Translations under genes and position numbers: made by a program | Assembly (NCBI GenBank): GCA_017436845.1 | Contig: JAFSCJ010000005.1 | Location: forward strand, 1-64,000 | From: Muribaculaceae bacterium | GTDB lineage: Bacteria > Bacteroidota > Bacteroidia > Bacteroidales > Muribaculaceae | Direction of reading: 5' to 3' | Length of the DNA: 64,000 bases | The notes under the pieces: generated by a model | What the model was told of the DNA's origin: nothing | Databases searched by the model: none | What the model saw: only the letters and a program-made list of their open reading frames with translations | Shown here: positions 1-8,854 of the stretch, in pieces | Position numbering within the stretch: position 1 is the first letter of the stretch | Layout of the letters: each line of letters begins with the position of its first letter

Positions 1-146
1 CGACCCAAGTTGATGTCCTTTTTGAGTTAATAATCAATAAAAGCGTTAAATCTTCACCTTTTAGAATGTGCAATTAAAAATAACAACCATATTTCTGACT
101 TATTATCTATAAAATATTGAGTAATAATCGGTTGTAAATACCAGCA

Positions 147-698
147 CTTAAAAGTATTGACATCCCTAACAGCGTAACTGAAATCGAGAGTAGCGCATTC
201 GAGGGGTGCTCAGCTCTTAAAAGTATCGACATTCCTAATAGTGTAACTAAAATCGAAGCAGACGCATTCGCTGGATGCTCAGCGCTTAAAAGTATTGACA
301 TCCCTCACAGCGTTACTGAAATCGAGCACTCTACATTCAAAGGATGCTCGTCACTTGAAAGTATTGACATCCATAATAGCGTAACCCAAATCGGATGGAA
401 CGCATTCAACGGGTGCTCAGCTCTTAAAAGTATCGACATTCCTAATAGTGTAACTAAAATCGGAGCAGACGCATTCGCTGGATGCTCGTCACTTGAAAGT
501 ATTGACATTCCTAATAGCGTAACTTCAATTGGGAGGAGGGCATTTGAAGGATGCTCGGCGCTTGAAAGCATTGACATTCCTAACAGCGTAACCCAAATCG
601 GATGGGACGCATTCAAAGGGTGCTCAGCTCTTAAAAGTATTATCATTCCTCACAGCGTAACTGAAATCGGATACTCTGCATTTGAAGGAACAAGATGG
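147..698 (+). repeat. First 69-bp tandem LRR array (8 units)
   Basis: Units begin at 147, 216, 285, 354, 423, 492, 561 and 630, each 69 bp (23 codons). Units at 216 and 423 are almost identical in nucleotide sequence, and so are the starts of units at 354 and 561, giving a 207-bp higher-order period (three units). This suggests recent duplication of a three-unit block. Confidence 0.85.
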
Positions 699-833
699 TT
701 AGACCAACAACCACCCGGATTGATTGTTATTAACACCATTTTATTCCGCTGCACTGATAAATCAGTTACTAAAATCGAAATTCCCGATAACATAACTAAA
801 ATAAGTCATGGCGCATTCGAGGGGTGTTCAGCG

Positions 834-1316
834 CTTAAAAGTATTGACATCACCAATAGCGTAACCCAAATCGGGTTCAAAGCATTCGAGGGGTGTTCAG
901 CACTTGAAAGTATTGACATACCTAACAGCGTAACCGAAATTGGGGGATGGGCATTCGATGGATGCTCGGCGCTTGAAAGTATTGACATCCCTAATAGCGT
1001 AATAAAAATCGGGAGTGGCGCATTCAAAGGGTGCTCGGAGCTTGAAAGCATTGACATTCCTAATAGCGTAACTGAAATCGGGGAATGGGCATTCAAAGGG
1101 TGCTCGGCACTTGAAAGCATTGACATTCCTAATAGCGTAACTGAAATCGAATGGGGAACATTCGAGGGGTGCTCAGCTCTTGAAAATATTGACATTCCTA
1201 ATAGCGTAACTAAAATCGAATATTATGCATTCAATGAATGCTCGGTGCTTAAACGCATTGACATTCCTAATAACGTGACTCAAATCGGAGGCTCTGCATT
1301 CTCTGGATGCTCTGCG
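834..1316 (+). repeat. Second 69-bp tandem LRR array (7 units)
   Basis: Seven units of 69 bp start at 834, 903, 972, 1041, 1110, 1179 and 1248. They share the LxSIDIPNSVT core with the first array and run into the C-terminal cap at 1317. Confidence 0.85.
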
Positions 1317-1499
1317 CTTAAAGAAGTGCATTGTCGCAGAATTGAGAATATCAAAGAAATGGAGGTTAATAAATCGGCTTTTGAGGAAGACCATTTTGAG
1401 GCATGCGTGTTATATGTTCCAGACGGAACTCTATTGGAATATAGGCATCACCCTGTGTGGGGCAGATTCAAACAAATCGAAATCGACCGCACAGAATAG

Positions 1500-1827
1500 T
1501 ATTATTGCCCTCACCCAAAAACTCCAAATAGAAAAACAACAATCAAGCTATATCAAAATATAATTGGGGACTATAACTTTGTTGGCACATAATTTATCTT
1601 TACCCCTCCCAACTTCGTGGCGCTCCCCCTAGAATTTTCTATACAAATCCCAGAGGGAACGCTACTTATGTGATTTTGAAATAAAAACTGTCCCATTGTT
1701 TTTCGCAGAAAAATAGGGGGACGAGAATTGCGAATGCAATTCGGAGGGGGTGAGCATGTAATAATCAGTTTATTATTCTAGTAATTGTGCCAACAAGTAT
1801 ATAATTACCATAACTTAAACCGATATT
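1500..1827. other. Gene-free stretch of about 330 bp
   Basis: No convincing coding frame. It holds a pair of inverted 11-bp repeats at its edges and an internal hairpin (described separately as a candidate mobile element). No TAnnTTTG promoter box leading into a gene was found. Confidence 0.6.
1579..1796. mobile_element. Candidate MITE-like element bounded by inverted repeats
   Basis: The left arm TTGTTGGCACA (1579-1589) is the exact reverse complement of the right arm TGTGCCAACAA (1786-1796). The 218-bp interior has C-rich and G-rich blocks near its ends (about 1612-1632 and 1714-1750) and a 7-bp-stem hairpin GAATTGC-GAAT-GCAATTC at 1725-1742. Nothing in it encodes a transposase. A TA-rich sequence lies just outside each arm, so a short TA-type target duplication is possible but not provable. 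Confidence 0.35.
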
Positions 1828-2271
1828 TCATTCTTTTTGCATCAGATTGAGCGTGATTTTGCAACGCTCTCCGCTATAGAAAGCATCAAGCACCTCGCCA
1901 AATATATCATTTGGCGATAAAAGGTCAAACATTGTCATACAAGAACGAACCTTGAGTGCATCTATTTTCCCAAAGATAGACAATGTTGTCTTATCCTTAT
2001 GTTCAAGGAGCACATTGGTTATCTCTCTTATTCTCTCTCCAAGGATTGGGTGATCAAGATATCGTTGTGCTTCACCCCTATCGGCAATTCCATAATAGTG
2101 AGCGCGACTGCTACGACCCAGGCTTCGTAATTGTGGGAATATATACCAAATCCAATGAGTTGTTTTCTCTCCGTTCCTCACTTCTTCCAAGGCATGCTTA
2201 TAGCCACAAAAATAAGAATTTTCTTGTGCTTCAAGAAAGCGGTTTATGTCAGTTTCTGTTAAGATGTTCAT
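1828..2271 (-). CDS. DUF1810 family protein
   Basis: A 147-residue cytoplasmic protein matching the full length of DUF1810. Recognisable family features are the N-terminal FLEAQENSYFCGYKHALEEVRNGEKTTHWIWYIFPQL region (shown here only as a landmark for residues 12-48), the LGRSSRAHYYGI segment and the HPILGERI turn. No catalytic function is established for the family as far as I know. It has no signal peptide or membrane segment. It stands alone, downstream of the asnS terminator and in the same orientation. No promoter box was identified before it. Confidence 0.85.
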   Translation of the reverse strand: MNILTETDINRFLEAQENSYFCGYKHALEEVRNGEKTTHWIWYIFPQLRSLGRSSRAHYYGIADRGEAQRYLDHPILGERIREITNVLLEHKDKTTLSIFGKIDALKVRSCMTMFDLLSPNDIFGEVLDAFYSGERCKITLNLMQKE

Positions 2272-2284
2272 AATACTAAAGCTT

Positions 2285-2323
2285 GTATAAAAATAAGGCT
2301 GTATCGATGATACAGCCTTATTT
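2285..2323 (-). terminator. Rho-independent terminator of asnS
   Basis: A 15-bp perfect stem AAATAAGGCTGTATC (2291-2305) pairs with 2309-2323 around a 3-nt loop, about 20 nt past the asnS stop. On the minus strand it is followed by a T-rich tract. Confidence 0.8.
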
Positions 2324-2343
2324 GTGTATAGTGGTTAGGGGGA

Positions 2344-3741
2344 TTAGAATTCAGCGTTGTTTGGAGTGCGTGGGAATGGGATAACGTCACGAATGTTTGT
2401 CATACCTGTAACGAACAACAACAAGCGTTCGAAGCCCAAGCCGAAGCCTGCATGAGGCACTGTACCGAAACGACGAGTATCAAGATACCACCACATATCC
2501 TTCATTGGGATATTAAGCTCTTCGATGCGTGTCATCAACTTGTCATAGCTTTCTTCACGAACACTACCACCGATGATTTCACCAATTTGTGGAAACAATA
2601 CGTCAGTTCCTTGAACAGTCTTACCATCTTCGTTTTGCTTCATGTAGAATGCTTTGATTTCCTTAGGATAGTCAGTCATGATTACTGGCTTGTTGAAGTG
2701 TTCTTCTACAAGGTAGCGTTCATGTTCGCTGGCAAGGTCGCAACCCCAATATACAGGGAATTCAAATTTCTTACCGCCAGCAACTGCTTCTTCAAGGATC
2801 TTGATACCTTCTGTATAAGGCAAACGCACAAATTCAGTATTTACAACCTCATTCAAACGTTCGATCAAGCCTTTGTCAATCATATTATTGAGGAACTCAA
2901 GGTCATCTTTACAGTTGTCAAGAGCCCAACGGATACAATATTTAATAAACTCTTCTTCCAAATCCATCAAGTCGTTGAGGTCGGCAAATGCAACTTCAGG
3001 CTCAATCATCCAGAACTCAGCCAAGTGGCGAGGAGTGTTTGAGTTTTCAGCGCGGAATGTTGGGCCGAAAGTGTAAATAGAGCCAAGAGCTGTAGCAGCC
3101 AACTCACCTTCAAGCTGTCCTGAAACAGTCAAGCTTGCTTGCTTTCCGAAGAAGTCATCATCATAGATTATAGAGCCATTCTCATCTTTCTTTAGGTCAT
3201 AGAGGTTTTTAGTTGTTACCTGGAACATTTGGCCTGCACCTTCACAGTCAGAAGCTGTGATGATGGGAGTGTGGAAATAGAAGAATCCATGTTCATGGAA
3301 GAATCGATGGATAGCGATTGCCATATTGTGGCGAATGCGGAACACTGCACCAAATGTGTTTGTACGAGGACGCAAGTGAGCTTTTTCACGAAGGAACTCC
3401 ATTGTGTGTCCTTTCTTTTGCAATGGATATGTTTCTGGGTCAGCAGTACCATAGATTTCCAATGATGTTGCTTGGATTTCGGCTGATTGACCTTTACCCA
3501 TTGACTCAACAAGTTGACCTATTACATGGATACTTGCTCCTGTTGTAATGGGCTTTAGTTGTTCTTCAGTAAATTTCTCCATATCAAAAACGATTTGAAT
3601 GTTTTTGATTGTAGAGCCATCATTAAGAGCGACAAACTGTACATGCTTGTTTCCACGACGAGTTCTCACCCACCCTTTGACACTAACTTCAGACCCAATC
3701 AATTGAGGGTTGAAAATGTCAACTATTTTAGTTCTTTTCAT
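2344..3741 (-). CDS. asnS: Asparaginyl-tRNA synthetase
   Basis: A 465-residue class II aminoacyl-tRNA synthetase that charges tRNA-Asn with asparagine. The N-terminal OB-fold anticodon-binding domain carries [23 protein letters not shown]. Motif 2 is visible in [25 protein letters not shown] and motif 3 in [15 protein letters not shown] near the C-terminus, which ends in the family-typical [26 protein letters not shown] is the typical AsnRS form of this segment. The gene lies 33 nt downstream of rluB on the same strand, so the two are probably co-transcribed, and it ends at a strong hairpin terminator. Confidence 0.96.
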   Translation of the reverse strand: MKRTKIVDIFNPQLIGSEVSVKGWVRTRRGNKHVQFVALNDGSTIKNIQIVFDMEKFTEEQLKPITTGASIHVIGQLVESMGKGQSAEIQATSLEIYGTADPETYPLQKKGHTMEFLREKAHLRPRTNTFGAVFRIRHNMAIAIHRFFHEHGFFYFHTPIITASDCEGAGQMFQVTTKNLYDLKKDENGSIIYDDDFFGKQASLTVSGQLEGELAATALGSIYTFGPTFRAENSNTPRHLAEFWMIEPEVAFADLNDLMDLEEEFIKYCIRWALDNCKDDLEFLNNMIDKGLIERLNEVVNTEFVRLPYTEGIKILEEAVAGGKKFEFPVYWGCDLASEHERYLVEEHFNKPVIMTDYPKEIKAFYMKQNEDGKTVQGTDVLFPQIGEIIGGSVREESYDKLMTRIEELNIPMKDMWWYLDTRRFGTVPHAGFGLGFERLLLFVTGMTNIRDVIPFPRTPNNAEF

Positions 3742-3774
3742 ATCTTAATTATTCCTTTGTTATCTCATAATATA

Positions 3775-5121
3775 TTATTCAAAAGAGCCCATCTTCAAGA
3801 AGTTAACTTCTTCTTGTGTTAGATAGCGCCAACGTCCACGTGGCAAGTTTTTCTTTGTGAGACCGGCAAAATAAACGCGGTCAAGTTTTGTTACATGATA
3901 GCCAAGAGATTCAAATATGCGACGTACAATGCGGTTGCGGCCTGAGTGGATTTCAATACCTGCTTGATCACGATCTGTCTCAGTTGCGTAGCTGATAGCA
4001 TCGGCATGGATTGGGCCATCTTCAAGTTCTATACCATCGGCAATGCGTTGCATATCATCTTCTGAAATCTCTTTATCGCACCACACATGATAGATTTTCT
4101 TCTTCACATATTTTGGATGAGTCAATTTTGACGCAAGATCACCATCATTTGTGAGTAACAGCACGCCTGTTGTATTACGGTCAAGACGACCTACAGGATA
4201 AATTCTTTCATTGCATGCACCCTTAACAAGGTCCATTACTGTCAAACGCCCATTAGGATCATCACTTGTTGTTACGCAATCTTTTGGTTTATTGAGCAAA
4301 ATGTAACATTTGCTTTCAAGTGTAACAATCTTTTCATCATACTCAACTGTATCATTGTGTGAAATCTTTGTTCCGAGTTCAGTAACAACAGCGCCATTAA
4401 CTTTAACAAGTCCTTGTTGGATATATTCGTCAGCCTCGCGACGTGAACAAATTCCGGCGTTGGCCATAAACTTGTTAAGACGAATTTGTTCGTTTGGATC
4501 CGGAATTTCCATTTCATACTCAATGCGTTTTGGGCGTGGCACAAAGCTCTTGCCTCGCATTGGCAATCCGTTATTATTGTTGCGTTTTTGACGGCGGTTA
4601 TTGTTATATCCGCCTTGATTGTTGTTATAACCTCCTTGACGACGATTATTATTGTAGCCACCTTGGTTGTCATATCCCCCTTGACGGTTGTTATAACCTC
4701 CTTGGTGACGATTATTGTAACCACCTTGGTTATTATAGCCACCTTGTTGGCGATTGTTATTATAGCCACCTTGGTTGTCATATCTGCCCTGACGATTATT
4801 GTAACCGCCTTGACGGCGATTGTTATTATAACTTCCTTGGTTGTTATATCCACCTTGATGGTTGTTATACCCCCCCTGGCGATTATTACTATAGCCTCCT
4901 TGACGATTATTATATCCACCTTGTTGGCGATTATATTGACGTGGTTGGTAATTACGCTCCGACGAATAATCATTTGAAACATAGCTTTGGTCGCCCGAAA
5001 CCTCATAATCAGATGATTGATTATAATTTACTCTTTCATAACGCGCATCTTGCTCTTCGTGATTTACACTGCGCAATTCCCCAATGCGTGGTCTTTTGGG
5101 TTTCTTTTCTACATTATCCAT
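3775..5121 (-). CDS. rluB: RluB/RsuA-family rRNA pseudouridine synthase with a long low-complexity N-terminus
   Basis: A 448-residue protein. Residues 1-60 are charged, residues 61-185 are almost only Asn, Gln, Gly, Arg and Tyr with about a dozen GGY motifs, and the enzyme proper starts near 210. The S4 RNA-binding domain covers about 212-260 (IRLNKFMANAGICSRREADEYI). The synthase domain follows, with catalytic Asp314 in GRLDRNTTG. Family members convert a uridine in 23S rRNA (RluB) or 16S rRNA (RsuA) to pseudouridine; which rRNA is used here cannot be read directly. The tail is far longer than in E. coli RluB (about 290 residues). Long frames in other phases across the repeat are shadows. 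Probably the first gene of an operon with asnS. Confidence 0.9.
   Translation of the reverse strand: MDNVEKKPKRPRIGELRSVNHEEQDARYERVNYNQSSDYEVSGDQSYVSNDYSSERNYQPRQYNRQQGGYNNRQGGYSNNRQGGYNNHQGGYNNQGSYNNNRRQGGYNNRQGRYDNQGGYNNNRQQGGYNNQGGYNNRHQGGYNNRQGGYDNQGGYNNNRRQGGYNNNQGGYNNNRRQKRNNNNGLPMRGKSFVPRPKRIEYEMEIPDPNEQIRLNKFMANAGICSRREADEYIQQGLVKVNGAVVTELGTKISHNDTVEYDEKIVTLESKCYILLNKPKDCVTTSDDPNGRLTVMDLVKGACNERIYPVGRLDRNTTGVLLLTNDGDLASKLTHPKYVKKKIYHVWCDKEISEDDMQRIADGIELEDGPIHADAISYATETDRDQAGIEIHSGRNRIVRRIFESLGYHVTKLDRVYFAGLTKKNLPRGRWRYLTQEEVNFLKMGSFE
4567..4941 (-). repeat. Imperfect tandem repeat coding for the N/Q/G/Y/R tract of rluB
   Basis: Variants of short units encoding NNRQGGY and NNQGGY repeat through this stretch (residues 61-185 of the RluB-like protein). 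Copy number is likely to vary between strains through slippage, always in multiples that keep frame if function is selected. Confidence 0.8.
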
Positions 5122-5267
5122 AAATTTCTTTTAAACAGGCCTCTCGGCGTTAATTAGGTTTATTTATAAATTTATCTAAGATTATTATTCAATACTTTCT
5201 TTCAATATAAGACTCCCTCAAATTCATTTCACATCAGCATTAACCGGTCTTATATAAATTGATTGTG

Positions 5268-5275
5268 CAAATTTA
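5268..5275 (-). promoter_or_regulatory. Candidate -7 box for rluB-asnS
   Basis: On the minus strand this reads TAAATTTG, matching the Bacteroidota consensus TAnnTTTG. Transcription would start near 5262, giving a leader of about 140 nt. The -33 element is only weakly supported. Confidence 0.35.
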
Positions 5276-5326
5276 AACGTTTTTATCCAATACAACAACA
5301 TTTTACCAATATTTGGTTACTAATAG

Positions 5327-5407
5327 TACCCGGAACAGGACTCGAACCTGCACACCTCACGGCACTCGCACCTGAAACGAGCGCGTCTACCATTCCGCCA
5401 CCCGGGC
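5327..5407 (-). tRNA. tRNA-Leu (anticodon CAG)
   Basis: An 81-nt cloverleaf on the minus strand. The acceptor GCCCGGG pairs with TCCGGGT, the anticodon stem CTCGT/GCGAG encloses loop TTCAGGT (anticodon CAG, reading CUG), a three-base-pair long variable arm GCC-GTGA-GGT marks a class II tRNA, and the T arm contains GTTCGAGTC. The discriminator is A, as needed for leucine. The 3' CCA is not encoded. Confidence 0.95.
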
Positions 5408-5440
5408 TTTGCACTGACAAAATTAATATTTTATTCAGTA

Positions 5441-6139
5441 TTAATCCTCCAAATAATATACAATTGTTGAGACAACTCTCACTTTTTTTATGTATGGAGT
5501 GTATGGGTCCCGATTCTCTATTGAGAATTGTCCTTGTGATGCAGTTTTAATTTTGCCTAATTCACTTTCAGAGTCAGCGGCAAACTTATTTGCCGCTTCA
5601 CGAGCATTGCTTGTAGCTTCAGCAATCATTTCGGGCTTGATCTTATTTAAATCAGTATAATCATACATTGTCTGATAATTATAGTCCCCAGCAGTTATTG
5701 CTATTCCTTGCTTCAACAACTCTGTTTGTCGATCAATTAACTTGCGCACCTTATCTACATCTTGAGATGTTACCGTTATAACGGATGTTACATTATAACG
5801 AAATGGACGGTCGTTATTAGAATACCTTTCAGCTTGTAAATCGATGATATCCGGCGCATTAATCGTGATTTCGGAGTCTAAAACCCCATTGGTTTTCAAA
5901 AATGCAACAATAATTTCATTTGTATTGTTGATGCGCGTGTACAATGCCGGCAAATCATTTCCCACTTCTTTACAAACGATAGGCCACGTTACCTTATTTG
6001 CTTTTACTTCCCGTTCAGCAAGTCCTCTCACCGTTACAATTCTATCTCGAGACGAAAAATTATCTATCCCCGATTTCACACATATGCCAAGTATTATTAT
6101 TCCGATGGCTAAAATTAATGATGACACAATTTTATTCAT
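5441..6139 (-). CDS. SIMPL domain protein (DUF541), membrane-anchored
   Basis: A 232-residue protein with an N-terminal hydrophobic segment (residues 4-22) that could be an uncleaved anchor or a signal peptide. The rest fits the SIMPL/DUF541 family: VTVRGLAEREVKANKVTW at the start of the domain, a variable middle, and SNAREAANKFAADSESELGKI before a C-terminal beta strand. The family is found in periplasmic and envelope proteins and its biochemical role is not well defined. It is transcribed away from the ABC exporter gene and its stop lies about 30 nt before the tRNA-Leu gene on the same strand. Confidence 0.8.
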   Translation of the reverse strand: MNKIVSSLILAIGIIILGICVKSGIDNFSSRDRIVTVRGLAEREVKANKVTWPIVCKEVGNDLPALYTRINNTNEIIVAFLKTNGVLDSEITINAPDIIDLQAERYSNNDRPFRYNVTSVITVTSQDVDKVRKLIDRQTELLKQGIAITAGDYNYQTMYDYTDLNKIKPEMIAEATSNAREAANKFAADSESELGKIKTASQGQFSIENRDPYTPYIKKVRVVSTIVYYLED

Positions 6140-6161
6140 AATCTATTTTATTTATTTTTCT

Positions 6162-6169
6162 CAAAAGTA
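6162..6169 (-). promoter_or_regulatory. Candidate -7 box for the SIMPL gene
   Basis: Minus strand TACTTTTG fits TAnnTTTG and would start transcription near 6157, some 18 nt before the start codon. Confidence 0.45.
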
Positions 6170-6284
6170 AAATTACTTCTATTTTTTCTTTATAACAATA
6201 ATTTACACATTAAAGTTGTTGGCTTTCAAGTACAAATATTGTGCTATTATACTTTAAGCATTATGTATTATGCGTTTTAATGCC

Positions 6285-6292
6285 TATCTTTG
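6285..6292 (+). promoter_or_regulatory. -7 box of the ABC exporter gene
   Basis: TATCTTTG is a perfect match to the Bacteroidota -7 consensus. Only four bases separate it from the ATG at 6297, so the transcript should begin at or next to the start codon (leaderless or nearly so). Confidence 0.6.
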
Positions 6293-6296
6293 CACT

Positions 6297-8123
6297 ATGA
6301 AAGAATTCTTTAAAATCCTCGGACGTTTTGTCCCGCCATATAAAAAATATCTTGCGCTAAATATTATCTTTAATATTTTAGCGGCGTTTTTAACTCTGTT
6401 CTCGTTTGCTATCATTATCCCCATCCTTGAGATGCTGTTTCAAATTAAAGAGGCAACCTATGTCTATATGTCTCTTGATGAAGCATCGATAAAAGATGTC
6501 GTAATAAATAATTTCTATTATTACACACAAGTTGCGATTGAACAATGGGGCGCATCAGTAGCACTTGCCGGACTCGCTGCTCTATTGGTGGTAATGACCT
6601 TCTTAAAAACAGGTGTTACTTATTTAAGTTTGTACTTTATCGTACCTATGCGCTCAGGTATTGTGCGCGACATACGCAACTATGTATATGACAAGATCAC
6701 AGCCCTTCCCATCTCATTTTTCACATCGGAGCGCAAAGGCGATGTTATGGCTCGCATGAGTGGCGACGTTGCCGAAATTGAAAATTCCATAATGGCATCT
6801 CTTGACATGATGTTCAAAAATCCTGTAATGATTATCGTGTGCTTGGGAATGATGATTGCTATCAGTTGGCAATTAACAATATTTGTGCTCATCCTACTGC
6901 CAATCGCAGGTGTAATAATGGGACGAATCGGTAAACGACTGAAACGCAAATCATTTGAGGGACAACAACAATGGGGGACATTGATGTCAAACATCGAAGA
7001 AACCCTTGGCGGATTGCGCATCATTAAAGCATTTAACGCTGAAGAAAAAGTGCGCAGTCGTTTCCATCGAGAAAACAACGTGTTTTTCAACATCAGCAAC
7101 AAAGTTGCTCGTCGTCAATCACTTGCTCACCCAATGAGCGAATTCCTTGGCACTGTATCTATTGCGATTGTTTTATGGTTTGGTGGCGCTTTAATCTTAA
7201 ACGGAGTTTCATCAATCAATGCAGCATCGTTCATCTATTATATGGTGATTTTCTATAGCATTATCAATCCCGCCAAAGACCTTTCTAAAGCAATGTATTC
7301 TATCCAAAAAGGTCTTGCTTCAATGGAACGCGTTGACAAGATTCTTAATGCCGATAACCCCATTAAAGATCCTAAAAATCCTAAAGAGATTACAAAATTG
7401 CATGGCGATATTCGCTATAATAATATAACTTTCAGCTACGGCACAAACACCGTTATCCACGATGTTACTCTTGACATTCCTGCCGGCTCAACGGTTGCTC
7501 TTGTTGGGCAATCAGGATCCGGCAAATCAACAATGGCCGACCTAATCCCTCGTTTCTATGACGTAGATAAAGGCTCAATCACTATCGATGGCATTGATGT
7601 CAGAGATTTACGTGTACATGATTTGCGTTCAATGATGGGCAATGTCAACCAAGAGGCAATCTTGTTCAATGACTCATTTTATAACAATATCACATTTGGT
7701 GTAAAAAATGCCACAATGGAACAAGTCATTGAAGCAGCAAAGATTGCAAATGCCCATGAATTTATTGTAACATCAGAAAATGGCTATGATACAAATATAG
7801 GAGACCGCGGGTGCAAGCTATCAGGAGGGCAACGCCAACGCCTTTCAATTGCTCGTGCCATTCTCAAGAATCCACCAATATTGATTCTTGACGAGGCAAC
7901 ATCGGCACTCGACTCTGAAAGCGAACACCTTGTTCAAGAAGCATTAGATCGTCTAATGAAAGATCGCACTACACTCATTATTGCCCACCGTCTATCTACA
8001 ATCAAGAATGCATCAATGATTTGCGTTATGCACGAAGGACGCATAGTAGAGAGAGGCACCCATGATGAGCTTATAATTAAAGATGGATATTATAAACGCC
8101 TTGTCGATATGCAAAAATTCTAA
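6297..8123 (+). CDS. MsbA-type ABC exporter, fused permease and ATPase
   Basis: A 608-residue half-transporter from the ATG at 6297. Residues 1-330 form the ABC type-1 transmembrane domain with about six helices. The ATPase domain follows with Walker A GQSGSGKST, Q-loop NVNQEAILFND, signature LSGGQRQRLSIARA, Walker B ILILDEATSALD and the H-loop AHRLST. It should act as a homodimer in the inner membrane. By similarity it exports a lipid or other amphipathic substrate, MsbA-like, but the substrate cannot be told from sequence. An earlier in-frame ATG at 6270 lies upstream of the promoter box and is unlikely. purN follows after 15 nt and is probably in the same transcript. Confidence 0.92.
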   Translation: MKEFFKILGRFVPPYKKYLALNIIFNILAAFLTLFSFAIIIPILEMLFQIKEATYVYMSLDEASIKDVVINNFYYYTQVAIEQWGASVALAGLAALLVVMTFLKTGVTYLSLYFIVPMRSGIVRDIRNYVYDKITALPISFFTSERKGDVMARMSGDVAEIENSIMASLDMMFKNPVMIIVCLGMMIAISWQLTIFVLILLPIAGVIMGRIGKRLKRKSFEGQQQWGTLMSNIEETLGGLRIIKAFNAEEKVRSRFHRENNVFFNISNKVARRQSLAHPMSEFLGTVSIAIVLWFGGALILNGVSSINAASFIYYMVIFYSIINPAKDLSKAMYSIQKGLASMERVDKILNADNPIKDPKNPKEITKLHGDIRYNNITFSYGTNTVIHDVTLDIPAGSTVALVGQSGSGKSTMADLIPRFYDVDKGSITIDGIDVRDLRVHDLRSMMGNVNQEAILFNDSFYNNITFGVKNATMEQVIEAAKIANAHEFIVTSENGYDTNIGDRGCKLSGGQRQRLSIARAILKNPPILILDEATSALDSESEHLVQEALDRLMKDRTTLIIAHRLSTIKNASMICVMHEGRIVERGTHDELIIKDGYYKRLVDMQKF

Positions 8124-8138
8124 TCTCTATTTTCTAAG

Positions 8139-8702
8139 ATGAAGAATATTGCCATATTTGCTTCAGGAGACGGCTCTAATGCCGAAGCTATCGCCCAGCA
8201 TTTTAAAGATAGTACCATTGCATGCGTTAAAATTGTATTATCAAATAGACAAAAGGCTGGTGTACATGAACGGATGAAAGCTATTGACATTCCATCTATA
8301 ACATTTTCAAAAGAGGATTGGAAAGATTGTTCGGCTATTCTCTCGCTTTTACAAGATAACAATATCGATTTAATTGTTCTTGCCGGATTCCTATGTATAA
8401 TAGAGCCATCTATAATTAAAAACTACAAAGGACGTATTATCAACATCCACCCTTCTTTGCTACCTAAACATGGAGGTCCGGGAATGTGGGGACATCATGT
8501 CCACGACGCTGTAATCTCAGCCGGAGAAAAAGAAAGTGGCATTACAATTCACTATGTAACCGAAGAGGTCGATGGAGGGGAAATTATATTTCAAGATTCT
8601 TGTCCGGTCAAACCTGATGATACAGCAACAACGCTTGCCTCACGCATCCATACTCTTGAACACATCCATTATCCACTGGTTATAGAAAAAATACTTAAAT
8701 AA
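8139..8702 (+). CDS. purN: Phosphoribosylglycinamide formyltransferase
   Basis: A 187-residue, normal-length PurN that transfers a formyl group from 10-formyl-tetrahydrofolate to GAR in step 3 of purine synthesis. The N-terminal nucleotide-binding segment is IFASGDGSNAEAI. Catalytic Asn and His lie in INIHPSLLP and the catalytic Asp in EEVDGGEII. It starts 15 nt after the ABC exporter gene and probably shares its transcript. The other purine gene in the window, purC, is over 40 kb away. Confidence 0.95.
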   Translation: MKNIAIFASGDGSNAEAIAQHFKDSTIACVKIVLSNRQKAGVHERMKAIDIPSITFSKEDWKDCSAILSLLQDNNIDLIVLAGFLCIIEPSIIKNYKGRIINIHPSLLPKHGGPGMWGHHVHDAVISAGEKESGITIHYVTEEVDGGEIIFQDSCPVKPDDTATTLASRIHTLEHIHYPLVIEKILK

Positions 8703-8762
8703 CGTGAGTTTGATATTATGAATTCACATTATTAAAATTTAAAGATAAATTTTATTTAAACA

Positions 8763-8793
8763 TTGATGCATAAGAAATAATTGCTTAAATTTG
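8763..8793 (+). promoter_or_regulatory. Promoter of mdh
   Basis: TTG at 8763-8765 and TAAATTTG at 8786-8793 are separated by 20 bp, the expected Bacteroidota -33/-7 arrangement. Transcription would start near 8799, giving a leader of roughly 55 nt. Confidence 0.6.
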
Positions 8794-8854
8794 TAGTGCT
8801 ATAGACAATAAAACAGTAAATAAACAAATTATAACCAATTAAAATAATTTTATT

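Larger units (their letters stand above)
138..1499 (+). pseudogene. BspA-like leucine-rich-repeat protein fragment lacking a start codon
   Basis: An open frame of 453 codons runs from just after an in-frame TAA at 135-137 to the TAG at 1497-1499, but holds no in-frame ATG or GTG; the only conventional candidate is TTG at 720, in the middle of the repeat fold and without a ribosome-binding signal. The product has 8 plus 7 repeats of 23 residues with consensus LxSIDIPNSVTxIGxxAFxGCSA, typical of LRR_5/BspA-type repeats. The two arrays are split by a WLDQQPPGLIVIN segment, as often in this family, and the protein ends in a family-type cap (CVLYVPDGT near the C-terminus). BspA proteins are surface or secreted adhesins, but no signal peptide or sorting domain is visible here. 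The broken 5' end points to a fragment, recombination cassette or pseudogene. Unusual starts (TTG, ATT, ATA) cannot be excluded. Confidence 0.65.

Noticed and set aside
107-1195. Minus-strand frames of up to 129 codons across the LRR arrays
   Set aside because: They read the complement of the 69-bp repeats and translate to meaningless repeating LLGMSILSSAEHPSNA; the plus-strand frame gives the recognised fold.
147-1316. CRISPR array
   Set aside because: Period is 69 bp with no distinct spacers, and the repeats translate in frame as LRR units.
4272-5123. Frames of 163-244 codons overlapping the rluB tail
   Set aside because: They are shadows of the low-complexity repeat; the frame with S4 and synthase domains is coding.
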